In this document: one piece after another, positions 16,850 to 24,961 of the stretch
Layout: the number at the start of each line of letters is the position of its first letter
Numbering within the stretch: the first letter of the stretch is position 1
Source of the DNA: UMGS75 sp963648435
GTDB lineage: Bacteria > Bacillota_I > Bacilli_A > ML615J-28 > CAG-313
Length of the DNA: 64,000 bases
Direction: 5' to 3'
NCBI GenBank assembly: GCA_963648435.1
Contig: CAVJDT010000001.1
Location: 62,001-126,000 of the forward strand
Made by a program: the position numbers and the translations under genes
The notes under the pieces: generated by a model
Seen by the model: only the letters and a program-made list of their open reading frames with translations
Database searches by the model: none
Told to the model about the DNA's origin: nothing

Positions 16850-19014
16850 TTATATGGATTCTAATGATTGTACTTTGTGGATTATTACTTGGCGTAATCA
16901 TAATAGGCTACATAGTAACTTGTAAAAAAGTGACCAAGAAAAAGTCAAATTGTCAAAAAGGAAATCTAAACAGACGTAAAATTCTAAGATACCAAGATAC
17001 AATTATGGCGAAGGTAAGTTTTGATAAGGAAGAAACAAATAAAGATGAATCAATAACCTTAAATGAATCAAAACCTCAAATTGTTTCTAATATACAAGAA
17101 AATAAACAACTAGAAGGTGCTAAATTTAATAAAAAGCATCAACATAAAAAAGATGATGAAGAAGTAAAAATTGGAAAGTACGCTAATCTAAGTGAAAAGG
17201 AAATATTTAGTAAAGGCGGACATGGACCTGGTAGAGGGCCTAGGGGGGCGTTACAATTTAAAGAAAAACCTAAAGACTTTAAAGGAGCAATAAAACGAAT
17301 TTTTAAGTATTTAGGTACTAATAAAGTATATTTAATTATGCTTTTTATTGTTGTTATTATTTCAACATTAATAAGTTTACTTGGACCTATTTTACAAGGT
17401 GATGCCATTAATGCCATTAATCAAGGTAATATGGCTAAATTAACTAAAAAATTAGTTTTATTATTTAGTGTCTATGTTGGTATTGCCTTCATTGAATTAG
17501 GAAGTAATTTACTATCTGCACACCTTTCACAAAACATGGTAAGAAAAATGCGTAAAGATACATTTGATAAATTAATTTATTTGCCGATTAGTTATTTTGA
17601 CACGCATCAACATGGTGACATAATGAGTAAAATTACTAATGATGTTGATAATATTTCAAATACTGTATCGCAGTCTTTAACATCATTAATATCAGGTGTA
17701 ATTACAATTATCGGGGCGTTAGTCATAATGCTAGTTTATAGCCCATTATTAACTTTAATTTCACTTGCAACTCTTGGACTTACCCTTGTTTCTTCAAAAA
17801 TGTTGTCAAAGAAAATGCGTAAATTTTTTAGAATTCAGCGTTCATTAATTGGTGAAATTAATGCTCAAGTCGAAGAAATGGTTGTAGGTCATAAAACGGT
17901 TAAAGCATTTTGTAAAGAACAAGATGTAGAAGATGAATTTAATGAAATTAGTAATGGTTTACGCAAATACGGATTTAAAGCAGAACTTTTTGGTGGTATC
18001 ATGGGACCTATGATGAATGTTATTAATAATCTTAGTTATCTTCTTATTGTTGCGTTTGGAGCATTATTTGTGACTAAGGGTATCAATAACCTTGAAGTTG
18101 GTGTAATTATTACATTTGCATCACTTTCAAGACAGTTCTCACGACCTATTAATACGATTGCAAATCTTTATACACAAATTCAAACTAGTATTGCGGCGGC
18201 AGAAAGAGTATTTGAACTTCTTGATACAGCCCCTGAAATTAATGAAGGAACAAAAACAATAAAAGATTTAGATGAAAAACAAATTATAGAATTTAAAGAT
18301 GTCGATTTTGCTTATGTTCCAGGGGAATTGGTCCTTAAAAAATTTAATTTAACAGTAAAACCAGGTGAAAAAATTGCTCTTGTTGGAGCAACAGGCTCAG
18401 GTAAAACCACTATTGTTAATCTTTTAATGAGATTTTACGATGTAACAAGTGGGGAAATCACCATTGGTGGTGTAAACATTAATGATATTGAAAAACATGA
18501 ATTAAGAAGTTTAATTGCTATTGTGCTTCAGGATACTGTGTTATTTAAAGATACTATTTTAAATAATATCAAATATGGTAGACTTGATGCCACAAAAGAA
18601 GAAGTTGTTGCGGCATCAAAATTAAGTAATTCTAATTACTTTATTGATAGATTATCTAACGAGTATGATACTGTTTTAACGGAGTCTGGTAGTAACTTAA
18701 GTGGGGGACAGCGTCAGCTTCTTTCAATCGCAAGAGCTGTTCTTGCAAATCCTAAAATCTTAATTTTAGATGAAGCTACCTCAAGTGTTGACACCCGTAC
18801 GGAGAAAAATATTCAAGACGGATTAGTAGCATTAATGAAGAATAGAACAAGCTTAATTATTGCCCATAGACTATCAACCATTAGAGATGCTGATAAGATT
18901 GTAGTAATTGATCATGGAAGAATCGTTGAGATGGGAAATCATGATGAATTAATCAAAAATGAAGGTGTTTACTTTAAACTTTACCAAACTCAGTTTGCTG
19001 GTAATGCAATTTAG
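16846..19014 (+). CDS. ABC exporter subunit with canonical ATPase and N-terminal extension
   Basis: A 722-residue half-transporter and partner of the preceding gene. Residues 8-30 form an additional membrane helix; residues 31-150 are charged and low-complexity with GGHGPGRGPRGALQFKEKPKDFKGA just before the first core helix. The core has six helices, then Walker A GATGSGKTT, signature NLSGGQRQL, Walker B ILILDEATSSVD with catalytic Glu, and switch AHRLST. The pair probably exports drugs or peptides under control of the MarR protein. The roughly 150-residue extension is longer than usual; partner subunits in this family often have the GPGR/RGP segment but not the extra helix. Confidence 0.9.
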   Translation: MIIWILMIVLCGLLLGVIIIGYIVTCKKVTKKKSNCQKGNLNRRKILRYQDTIMAKVSFDKEETNKDESITLNESKPQIVSNIQENKQLEGAKFNKKHQHKKDDEEVKIGKYANLSEKEIFSKGGHGPGRGPRGALQFKEKPKDFKGAIKRIFKYLGTNKVYLIMLFIVVIISTLISLLGPILQGDAINAINQGNMAKLTKKLVLLFSVYVGIAFIELGSNLLSAHLSQNMVRKMRKDTFDKLIYLPISYFDTHQHGDIMSKITNDVDNISNTVSQSLTSLISGVITIIGALVIMLVYSPLLTLISLATLGLTLVSSKMLSKKMRKFFRIQRSLIGEINAQVEEMVVGHKTVKAFCKEQDVEDEFNEISNGLRKYGFKAELFGGIMGPMMNVINNLSYLLIVAFGALFVTKGINNLEVGVIITFASLSRQFSRPINTIANLYTQIQTSIAAAERVFELLDTAPEINEGTKTIKDLDEKQIIEFKDVDFAYVPGELVLKKFNLTVKPGEKIALVGATGSGKTTIVNLLMRFYDVTSGEITIGGVNINDIEKHELRSLIAIVLQDTVLFKDTILNNIKYGRLDATKEEVVAASKLSNSNYFIDRLSNEYDTVLTESGSNLSGGQRQLLSIARAVLANPKILILDEATSSVDTRTEKNIQDGLVALMKNRTSLIIAHRLSTIRDADKIVVIDHGRIVEMGNHDELIKNEGVYFKLYQTQFAGNAI

Positions 19015-19047
19015 TAGGAAATATTCTATTAGCTAAATCAAATGAAG

Positions 19048-19080
19048 AAGAAGGAAAAAGCAGTATATTTCCTTCTTTTT
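19048..19080 (+). terminator. Intrinsic terminator of the exporter operon
   Basis: AAGAAGGAAA and TTTCCTTCTT form a 10-bp stem followed by T. Confidence 0.8.
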
Positions 19081-19288
19081 GCCCGTTTACCCCCCCTAAA
19101 AACCCTATCTCAGAGCGTTTGAAAAAAAATAATTAAGATAATTGCATATCTTAAAATTCATCTTCTCTAGAAAGAGTTAAAGGTGCTAAAATATGCCTAA
19201 TTTATCTAAAAATCAATTGTTTCAATGCTTAAACAAAAATGATTAAAAAATTCGGTTTAAGTGACAAAATGAAGATAATTTGCTATAA
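19081..19288 (+). promoter_or_regulatory. Spacer with promoter of the acyltransferase-rumA unit
   Basis: No gene is visible. A TATAAT at 19283-19288 (with no clear -35 box) should start transcription near 19295, so the ATG at 19292 cannot be the start and 19325 is used. The remaining spacer is AT-rich without recognised structure. Confidence 0.5.
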
Positions 19289-19324
19289 TATATGAAAGAA
19301 AATAAAGAAAAAGAAGGTAATAAA

Positions 19325-20551
19325 ATGGCTAAACAAACTAAAACCAAAATAAGAAAACCAAATATTTTTGCATGGATATTTTATACTTTTTGTTCCCGTG
19401 TTTTTTTGTTTTTTAAACATCATATCAAATATGATCGTAAAGCATTTAAAAAACGTAATAAAAAAGAAGGTTGCATTGTAATTTATAATCATGATTCAAA
19501 TTTTGATCACTACATAACAACGGCCTCATTTAAATATACAAGAACACATTATGTTATTACTAAACATTTTTATTTTAGTAAAAAACTACGTAAAATTCTA
19601 GATATTGTTGCGGCAGTACCACGTGAACAGTTTAAATCAGATATTACATCAATCAAAACAATTAAAAAAATAATAGATAGTGGTGGTATTATTACGATTG
19701 CACCAGCTGGTCAAATTGCGGTAAACGGAGAAATGCCATATATTGATAAAGCAATAGTTAAATTGCTTAAATTTTGTAAAGTTGATGTTTATGCACTTCA
19801 AATGCATGGTAATTACCTTGCCTATCCAAAGTGGTATCAAGTAAAAAGAAAATATCCAATCCATACTAATTTTCTAAAAGTAATGTCAAAAGATGAATTA
19901 AAGACATTAAGTGATGATGAAATATACGAAAAAGTTATTAATTGCCTTAATTTTCATGATTTGACTGAACAAAAAGCAAATCCTAAAGTCATTAAGAGTA
20001 AAGATTTAATTAAAGGTCTAGATAATATCCTTTATTACTGTCCTAAATGTAAATCCAAATATACACTAAATGCTGAAAATAATAGACTAGTATGTAGTAA
20101 ATGTCATAATACTGTAAGAATGGATGAATATGGCTTTATGCATCCCGTTGGTGATGACTGTGTAATGTTCGAAAATGAAGCAGAATGGTACAAATATCAA
20201 AAAGAATTACTTAAAAAAGAAATTAAAGAAAATAGATTACATATCGAAGGCGAGTTCTTATTAAAGAGAAATATAAATGATGAATGGACCTTAGAGGATG
20301 TTGGTACTGGAAAGTTAGTGCTTACTAATAATAGTTTTTATTATGATGGAACTATTTTAGATAAACATGTTCTTAAAAAGTTTAATCTAGAACAACTTAT
20401 CCAAATTCCATTTGATGTTGCGGTGCGACTTACCGTACCAGATGATGAAGGAACTTTCCAATTTAGACCTTTGAATAATCCAAAACAAATAATGGAATAC
20501 GTTCAAGCTATTGATGCCATGCGCGAATTAAGACAAGAAGAGACTAAATAG
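19325..20551 (+). CDS. PlsC-like 1-acylglycerol-3-phosphate acyltransferase with zinc ribbon
   Basis: A 408-residue protein. The N-terminal half carries the PlsC acyltransferase signature HDSNFD (H-x4-D catalytic pair, about residue 55) and a later APAGQIAVNGEMPYI segment where the family has the FPEG-like block. It transfers acyl chains to lysophosphatidic acid or a related acceptor at the membrane. Around residues 235-265 a zinc ribbon CPKC-N18-CSKC follows, then a 130-residue C-terminal region of unknown role. The start at 19325 follows AGAAGG by seven bases. It lies nine bases upstream of rumA. Confidence 0.8.
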   Translation: MAKQTKTKIRKPNIFAWIFYTFCSRVFLFFKHHIKYDRKAFKKRNKKEGCIVIYNHDSNFDHYITTASFKYTRTHYVITKHFYFSKKLRKILDIVAAVPREQFKSDITSIKTIKKIIDSGGIITIAPAGQIAVNGEMPYIDKAIVKLLKFCKVDVYALQMHGNYLAYPKWYQVKRKYPIHTNFLKVMSKDELKTLSDDEIYEKVINCLNFHDLTEQKANPKVIKSKDLIKGLDNILYYCPKCKSKYTLNAENNRLVCSKCHNTVRMDEYGFMHPVGDDCVMFENEAEWYKYQKELLKKEIKENRLHIEGEFLLKRNINDEWTLEDVGTGKLVLTNNSFYYDGTILDKHVLKKFNLEQLIQIPFDVAVRLTVPDDEGTFQFRPLNNPKQIMEYVQAIDAMRELRQEETK

Positions 20552-20559
20552 GTAAGTTT

Positions 20560-21897
20560 ATGGCATTATACAAGAGTGTTAAACCAACATATTATGATGA
20601 ATCACTAAAAGCAGTAGTAAAACTACCTAAAACTAAATTAACACTTTCAGGTGCAATCGTTGGTGAACTACTAAATGTTGAAACAGTAGGATCATATGAA
20701 AAAGAAAAAGTTCAAAAGATACAAATAATCGAAAAATCACCATTTAGAGTAAAACCAGTTTGTAAAGTTTACGACAAATGTGGTGGTTGCGTGCTTCAAC
20801 ACATCAAATATGAAGAACAACTAAACATTAAAACGAAAGCCATTCAAACTTTATTTGATCAAAAGTTAAACAATAAGGTTGTGGTTAAACCAACAATAGG
20901 AATGACTAAACCTTATAACTACCGAAATAAAAGCCAAGTAGTATTTAAGTACGACCATGGAAAAATGTTAAGTGGCTTTTATGAAGAAAAAACTCACAAT
21001 GTCATTGACTATCAAGATTGTGCCTTACAAGATGTAGAATGTAATAAAATTTTGGCAACTATCAAAGAAATGATGATTAAAATGCGGATTAGCGCATATG
21101 ACGAAGACAAAAAAACCGGAATTATGCGTCATGTCCTAATTAAAACCTCAAATACCACAAAGGAAGCTTTAGTGGTGCTTGTTACAGGAACTGAGAATTT
21201 TCCTGGTCGTAATAACTTTGTTAAAACTATTACCTCAAGACATCCTAATATAAAAACTATTATTCAAAATATCAATAACCGTAAAACAAGTGCGGTTATG
21301 GGAGAAAAAGAAATAATTCTTTTTGGTAAAGGTTATATCACCGATGAATTACTAGGATATAAATTTAAGATTACTTCTAAATCTTTTTATCAAATTAATT
21401 ATGAACAAACCAAAGTACTATATCAAAAAGCAATTGACCTTGCGAAAATAACTGAAAATGATATTTTACTTGATGCATATTGTGGGGTTGGAACTATTGG
21501 TATTATTGCCTCAAGCAAAGCCAAAAAAGTAATAGGGGTAGAACTAGTAAAAGATGCTGTTGATAATGCAATTTATAACGCCAAACTCAACAATATAAAA
21601 AACATTAGTTTCTTCTGCCAAGATGCAACTCAGTTTATCATCAATATGGCCAGAAAAAAAGAGCAACTAGATGTATTGATTATGGACCCACCTAGAAGTG
21701 GCTCAACAAAAGAATTCTTAAGTGCCGTCTTAAAACTTGCTCCAAAACGCATAGTCTATGTTTCTTGTAATCCTTATACCCAAGTAGAAGACCTTAAAAC
21801 CCTACTTAATGATTATATGATTATGACGATTCAACCAGTTGATATGTTTCCTCAAACTTCACATGTTGAGACTGTTGTTTTCTTACGCAAGAAATGA
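20560..21897 (+). CDS. rumA: 23S rRNA (uracil-5-)-methyltransferase RumA/RlmD, tail replaced by an integrated element
   Basis: A 445-residue SAM-dependent m5U methyltransferase. Visible are the iron-sulfur motif C-x5-CGGCVLQH (about residues 69-80), SAM-binding LLDAYCGVGTIGI, DPPRSG and the catalytic Cys in YVSCNP. The last residues, HVETVVFLRKK, are encoded partly by foreign DNA: the core TGTTGAGACT at 21864 is where a serine recombinase element is inserted. The native tail (VET, then ITLLCRK) is found displaced at 62887. The hybrid tail keeps the reading frame, so activity is probably retained. Confidence 0.93.
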   Translation: MALYKSVKPTYYDESLKAVVKLPKTKLTLSGAIVGELLNVETVGSYEKEKVQKIQIIEKSPFRVKPVCKVYDKCGGCVLQHIKYEEQLNIKTKAIQTLFDQKLNNKVVVKPTIGMTKPYNYRNKSQVVFKYDHGKMLSGFYEEKTHNVIDYQDCALQDVECNKILATIKEMMIKMRISAYDEDKKTGIMRHVLIKTSNTTKEALVVLVTGTENFPGRNNFVKTITSRHPNIKTIIQNINNRKTSAVMGEKEIILFGKGYITDELLGYKFKITSKSFYQINYEQTKVLYQKAIDLAKITENDILLDAYCGVGTIGIIASSKAKKVIGVELVKDAVDNAIYNAKLNNIKNISFFCQDATQFIINMARKKEQLDVLIMDPPRSGSTKEFLSAVLKLAPKRIVYVSCNPYTQVEDLKTLLNDYMIMTIQPVDMFPQTSHVETVVFLRKK

Positions 21898-23444
21898 TTC
21901 TCATAATAAAATTCTGATTTTTTATCACTGTCAGAAATATTTATTGGGAATTTAAAATAAATAACAATTTTTGAATTATCAATTATGATGCTATCAACGA
22001 ATGTAGATAGTGTCATTTTTTTATACTCATCCGTGTCTGCTTTCCATGAATTGCAGAAATTAGAAATGGAACTTTTTATGAAATCAAAATTCAATAAGTT
22101 AAGATCAATTTTTGGTAAAGTTTTAATTTGCTCTTCATAAAAATTTAGCTGATTCATAAGCTCATTTTTTCTTTTTATATAATCATCTTTTTCTATAGCA
22201 GAGTCAAGGTATAAGTCCAATAATTTATCCATTTGTTTATTTACTTTATCAATTTCATTTTTATACTTATTGATATCATTTTTTTTGTTAAGTTTTTCAA
22301 CGATTCGTTCTTTTATTTTTTCTGTAATAATTTTAAGGTTTGCATCATTAAAAATTATAGATTCAATTGCTTTAAATATAAAGGCTTCTAGTTCATCTTT
22401 CCGAATATTATGAAATTTACACCCAGGTTTAATGCCTGTTAAAACTGAATCACGCTTAGCTTTACGTGCACACCGGTAGAAAAATGCACTATAAGTCTTT
22501 TCAACACCATTGACCGTTTTGTAATTTTTGTGAGAACAAAAGCCTGTTAGTGGAGCTTCACAATGGCCACAATATGCATAACCAGTTAATAAATAATCAA
22601 TTCCTGAATTTCTAGACCTTGCTCGCTTTTCTTTAGCAATTGCATTAGAGTTTGCATATAATTGATTTACTTTATCCCATTGAATTGATGAAACAATTGC
22701 TTCAATAGCATTATCGACTTTTATTATTTCTGCACTTTCCCGCCTACTTTTTTTCCCGTAAACAAATGTTCCTTTATATAACTCATTGGTTAAAATTCTA
22801 GTGATATATTCAGGACCAAATCTATTTCCGTTTCGATTTTTATAACCTAAATTATTAATGGATCTTGCTATTGCAGCATGACTATACCCCAATTCAGCCA
22901 TGCTAAATACTTTTCTAATAATTTCTGCTTCTTCAGGAACAATAATATAATGCATATTTTTGTCAACAGTAAAACCAAATGGTGGAATGCCACCATTGTG
23001 TTGACACTTGAGGGCTGCTTCCTTTTTTCCTTTTAGAACTTCCCGTCCAAGATTCTTTGAATAATAATCACTCATACCCTCGTATAGTGATTCCAAAATA
23101 ACACTTTCGGGGCTGTCATCCAATGGCTCTAAGATAGAAATTAATTTAATATTTAAGTCCCTAAGTTTCTTTTTGTAAAAGACTGAATCGTATTTATTTC
23201 TTGCGAATCTATCAAATTTATGTACTATTACAGCTTTAAATTGTTTACTTGAAGCGTCGAATATCATTTGTTGGAAGCTTTCTCTGTTATCGTTAGTTCC
23301 AGAACGAGCTTCATCTATGTAAAATTTAATTAAATTATAATTTTCTCTTTCACAAAATTCCCTAATCGCCCTTTGTTGAGCTTCGATGGAATAACCATCT
23401 CGTTGACCTTCCGAAGAAAATCTGCAATAACCTACTACATTCAT
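21852..23444 (-). CDS. Large serine recombinase (site-specific integrase)
   Basis: A 530-residue enzyme that cuts and rejoins DNA through a serine. The N-terminal resolvase domain begins VGYCRFSSEGQ with the nucleophile Ser in position 10 or 11, then GYSIEAQ and DRFARN. The recombinase domain (GGIPPFGFTVD, GYSHAAIARSINNLGYKNRNG) follows. A zinc ribbon begins GYAYCGHCEAPLTG and ends at a later Cys pair, and a long coiled coil spans residues 370-450. It starts one base before the repressor stop, behind AGGAGG. Its last codons lie across the attachment core in rumA; in the excised circle the ORF would have a different 32-codon tail. Confidence 0.95.
   Translation of the reverse strand: MNVVGYCRFSSEGQRDGYSIEAQQRAIREFCERENYNLIKFYIDEARSGTNDNRESFQQMIFDASSKQFKAVIVHKFDRFARNKYDSVFYKKKLRDLNIKLISILEPLDDSPESVILESLYEGMSDYYSKNLGREVLKGKKEAALKCQHNGGIPPFGFTVDKNMHYIIVPEEAEIIRKVFSMAELGYSHAAIARSINNLGYKNRNGNRFGPEYITRILTNELYKGTFVYGKKSRRESAEIIKVDNAIEAIVSSIQWDKVNQLYANSNAIAKEKRARSRNSGIDYLLTGYAYCGHCEAPLTGFCSHKNYKTVNGVEKTYSAFFYRCARKAKRDSVLTGIKPGCKFHNIRKDELEAFIFKAIESIIFNDANLKIITEKIKERIVEKLNKKNDINKYKNEIDKVNKQMDKLLDLYLDSAIEKDDYIKRKNELMNQLNFYEEQIKTLPKIDLNLLNFDFIKSSISNFCNSWKADTDEYKKMTLSTFVDSIIIDNSKIVIYFKFPINISDSDKKSEFYYENHFLRKKTTVSTCEV
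21864..21873 (+). other. Left attachment core of the serine element
   Basis: TGTTGAGACT within the conserved HVET codons of rumA. It also occurs at 62886-62895. The two surroundings differ on both sides as expected for attL and attR of a serine integrase. Confidence 0.8.
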
Positions 23445-23887
23445 TATTTACCTCCTTGAGATTTTAAAAAATTTATATATGAAGTAATTTGCTCTAGTGT
23501 TTTTTCATCAACACCATTTATTAATGATACGATTTCACTAATAACAGCTAATTCATTTATATTTAATGATTTTAGTTTTTCTTGAATTTGATTGATAGTG
23601 CAATTTTTATTATCGTCTTCGATATCAGTGTTACTTTTTTCTATCGCCTGTTTTTTCATAGGCACATCATAGCCCATCAGCCATGCTTCCGATACGTTTA
23701 GAGCATAAGAAAGTAAAGTAAGTTTATCTTGTTTTGGAAGAAATTTACCAGATACATATTGACTTAAATCGCTTTTATTCAATTTTAGTCCATAAGGATT
23801 ATTTTTACACATATTGATTATATCGACTTGTCTTATGCCTTGTAATCTCATTATTTCCTTTAAACGTTCTGATGTATTTTTTTTCAT
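23444..23887 (-). CDS. XRE-family repressor of the serine element
   Basis: A 147-residue protein with an N-terminal helix-turn-helix (RQVDIINMCKNNPYGLKLNKSDLSQYVSGKFLPKQ) and ALNVSEAWLMGYDVP, the usual end of such domains in phage repressors. The C-terminal half is helical without a visible protease or dimerisation motif. It is transcribed leftward with the recombinase, whose start overlaps its stop. The operators lie between it and the divergent cro gene, one of them over its own -35 box. Confidence 0.88.
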   Translation of the reverse strand: MKKNTSERLKEIMRLQGIRQVDIINMCKNNPYGLKLNKSDLSQYVSGKFLPKQDKLTLLSYALNVSEAWLMGYDVPMKKQAIEKSNTDIEDDNKNCTINQIQEKLKSLNINELAVISEIVSLINGVDEKTLEQITSYINFLKSQGGK

Positions 23888-23918
23888 AATTGACTCCTTT
23901 CCAAAATTTTTACATGTT

Positions 23919-24048
23919 ATTATACTATTTTTTTAAAAAAAGTTCAATAAAAAAGAACTAAAAAATAATAAACGTTCAACTTATTGAACAAATCTTTTGA
24001 CAGCAAATTGTCAAAGTAGTATAATATTGGTGGTTCAATAAATTGAAC
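23919..24048. promoter_or_regulatory. Divergent promoter region with three operators
   Basis: Rightward promoter: TTGACA 23997 and TATAAT 24020, 17-base spacer. Leftward promoter: TATAAT on the minus strand at 23919-23924 with TTGAAC at 23942-23947. Operators of the form GTTCAA-N4-TTGAAC lie at 23974-23989 and 24033-24048; a weaker copy AGTTC-N9-GAACT at 23941-23959 overlaps the leftward -35 box. They flank the rightward promoter exactly, the plan of a phage lysogeny switch. Confidence 0.85.
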
Positions 24049-24062
24049 TTATAGGAGGAACA

Positions 24063-24299
24063 ATGAAGTACGATTATTCAAAATTAAAAGGAAAAATTAT
24101 TGAGGTGTGCACCACACAAAAAAAATTTGCATCTTTGATGCATATTTCAGAACGAACGGTATCTTTGAAACTAAATAATAAGCGTTCATTTACTCAACCT
24201 GAAATTGATAGAGCGATTAAAATACTTAAGTTACCTAGTGATCAGATAGATGAATATTTTTTTAACAAGGAAGTTCAATTTATTGAACTTAACGCATAA
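24063..24299 (+). CDS. Cro-like regulator (DUF739 type)
   Basis: A 78-residue protein with a helix-turn-helix QKKFASLMHISERTVSLKLNNKRSFTQPEIDRAI and the typical end LPSDQIDEYFF. Such small proteins oppose the repressor in phage switches. It begins 15 bases after an operator, behind AGGAGGA, and is divergent from the repressor. Its last codons (VQFIEL) contain a fourth operator copy. Confidence 0.85.
   Translation: MKYDYSKLKGKIIEVCTTQKKFASLMHISERTVSLKLNNKRSFTQPEIDRAIKILKLPSDQIDEYFFNKEVQFIELNA
24273..24288. promoter_or_regulatory. Fourth operator inside the cro gene end
   Basis: GTTCAATTTATTGAAC, a perfect palindrome of the same form as the operators at 23974 and 24033, lies in the last codons of cro, before the next small genes. 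Confidence 0.75.
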
Positions 24300-24300
24300 A

Positions 24301-24426
24301 ATGGAATATAATTTTATCGATTATTTAATTGAAAATGCAATATTGCCTTCTTTAATTGAGGCTTCTTCTAATAAAAAAAATGAAGAAGAAAATGAGGGGG
24401 AAGCATTTATAGATAAGGAAAAATAA
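24301..24426 (+). CDS. Small acidic protein of the serine element
   Basis: A 41-codon ORF beginning two bases after the cro stop, with an amphipathic start (EYNFIDYLIENAIL) and a very acidic end. No ribosome binding site is visible, so it may depend on coupling to cro. Function unknown; possibly an anti-repressor or control peptide, which is only a guess. Confidence 0.45.
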   Translation: MEYNFIDYLIENAILPSLIEASSNKKNEEENEGEAFIDKEK

Positions 24427-24442
24427 AAGAAAGGAATTATTT

Positions 24443-24643
24443 ATGGAAAAAAGAGAATTAACTGAAGAATTATTAGAAAACAGTCCAGAGGTTAAAGAAA
24501 TGGAAAATGAAGCAGCTAAATTACAGAAATCCTTTTATGACAAGTACAAAAGTGTTGTTGATTATGAAGACTTAGAAGAATTAGTGACAAATGTAATGCT
24601 TGTTGGATTAGAAACAGGATTCAAAATAAAAAATGCAGCATAA
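24443..24643 (+). CDS. Small helical protein of the serine element
   Basis: A 66-residue acidic protein behind AAAGGA, predicted all helical (ELTEELLENSPEVKEMENEAAKLQ, then VDYEDLEELVTNVMLVGLETGF). Similar small helical proteins occur in gut Firmicutes phage early regions, but I do not recognise a function. It ends just before a terminator, the last gene on this side before the nested phage. Confidence 0.65.
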   Translation: MEKRELTEELLENSPEVKEMENEAAKLQKSFYDKYKSVVDYEDLEELVTNVMLVGLETGFKIKNAA

Positions 24644-24647
24644 GAGA

Positions 24648-24671
24648 GGCGCTCATGTAGTGCCTTTTTTT
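24648..24671 (+). terminator. Intrinsic terminator at the left phage border
   Basis: GGCGCT and AGTGCC form a 6-bp stem followed by seven T. Its T-run forms part of the repeat shared with 62711-62742. Confidence 0.75.
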
Positions 24672-24693
24672 AGTGGACAAAAAACGTGTCCAC
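24662..24693. repeat. Putative left att site of the tyrosine-integrase phage
   Basis: 32 bases match 62711-62742 at 29 positions without gaps, including CTTTTTTTAGT and AAACGTGTCCAC. The position is 270 bases from the integrase 3' end, as expected for an attachment site. Confidence 0.6.
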
Positions 24694-24772
24694 CTCACGT
24701 CCACGCTATACGCAGAAAACCATGTGGACGCAAATAAAACATAGTGATAATAAATGATTCAGTAACCAAAAG

Positions 24773-24801
24773 AAAAACCCCAAGCCACAAGGACTCAGGG
24801 C
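24773..24801 (-). terminator. Minus-strand intrinsic terminator downstream of the integrase
   Basis: On the minus strand CCCTGAGTCC, loop TTGT, GGCTTGGGG, then TTTTTCTTTT. The stem has one bulge. It lies 160 bases beyond the integrase stop. Confidence 0.7.
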
Positions 24802-24961
24802 TCCTTCCACGTACTCTCGAAGAGTACAGAAGGCAAAGGGAGAGGAGAAACCGGAGGAAGAACTTATCCTGAAAGGTGAAAGGCAGAAACCCAGCAATAT
24901 CAACGTTCACACGCTCACAGTAGGGTGTGGACACGAATATGTCCACCATATGTCCACCGTC
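24802..24961 (-). other. GC-elevated non-coding segment downstream of the integrase
   Basis: Distinctly more GC-rich than its surroundings. Holds the hairpin GTACTC-TCGAA-GAGTAC (about 24811-24827) and part of the GTCCAC array. Short ORFs exist on the minus strand but overlap each other and lack start signals. It may be a 3' UTR, a small RNA ending at the terminator, or an att arm. Confidence 0.45.

Noticed and set aside
24695..24949. Overlapping minus-strand ORFs of 65-84 codons
   Set aside because: They lie in different frames of the same GC-rich segment, overlap the att arms and the terminator, and have no ribosome binding site or recognisable sequence.
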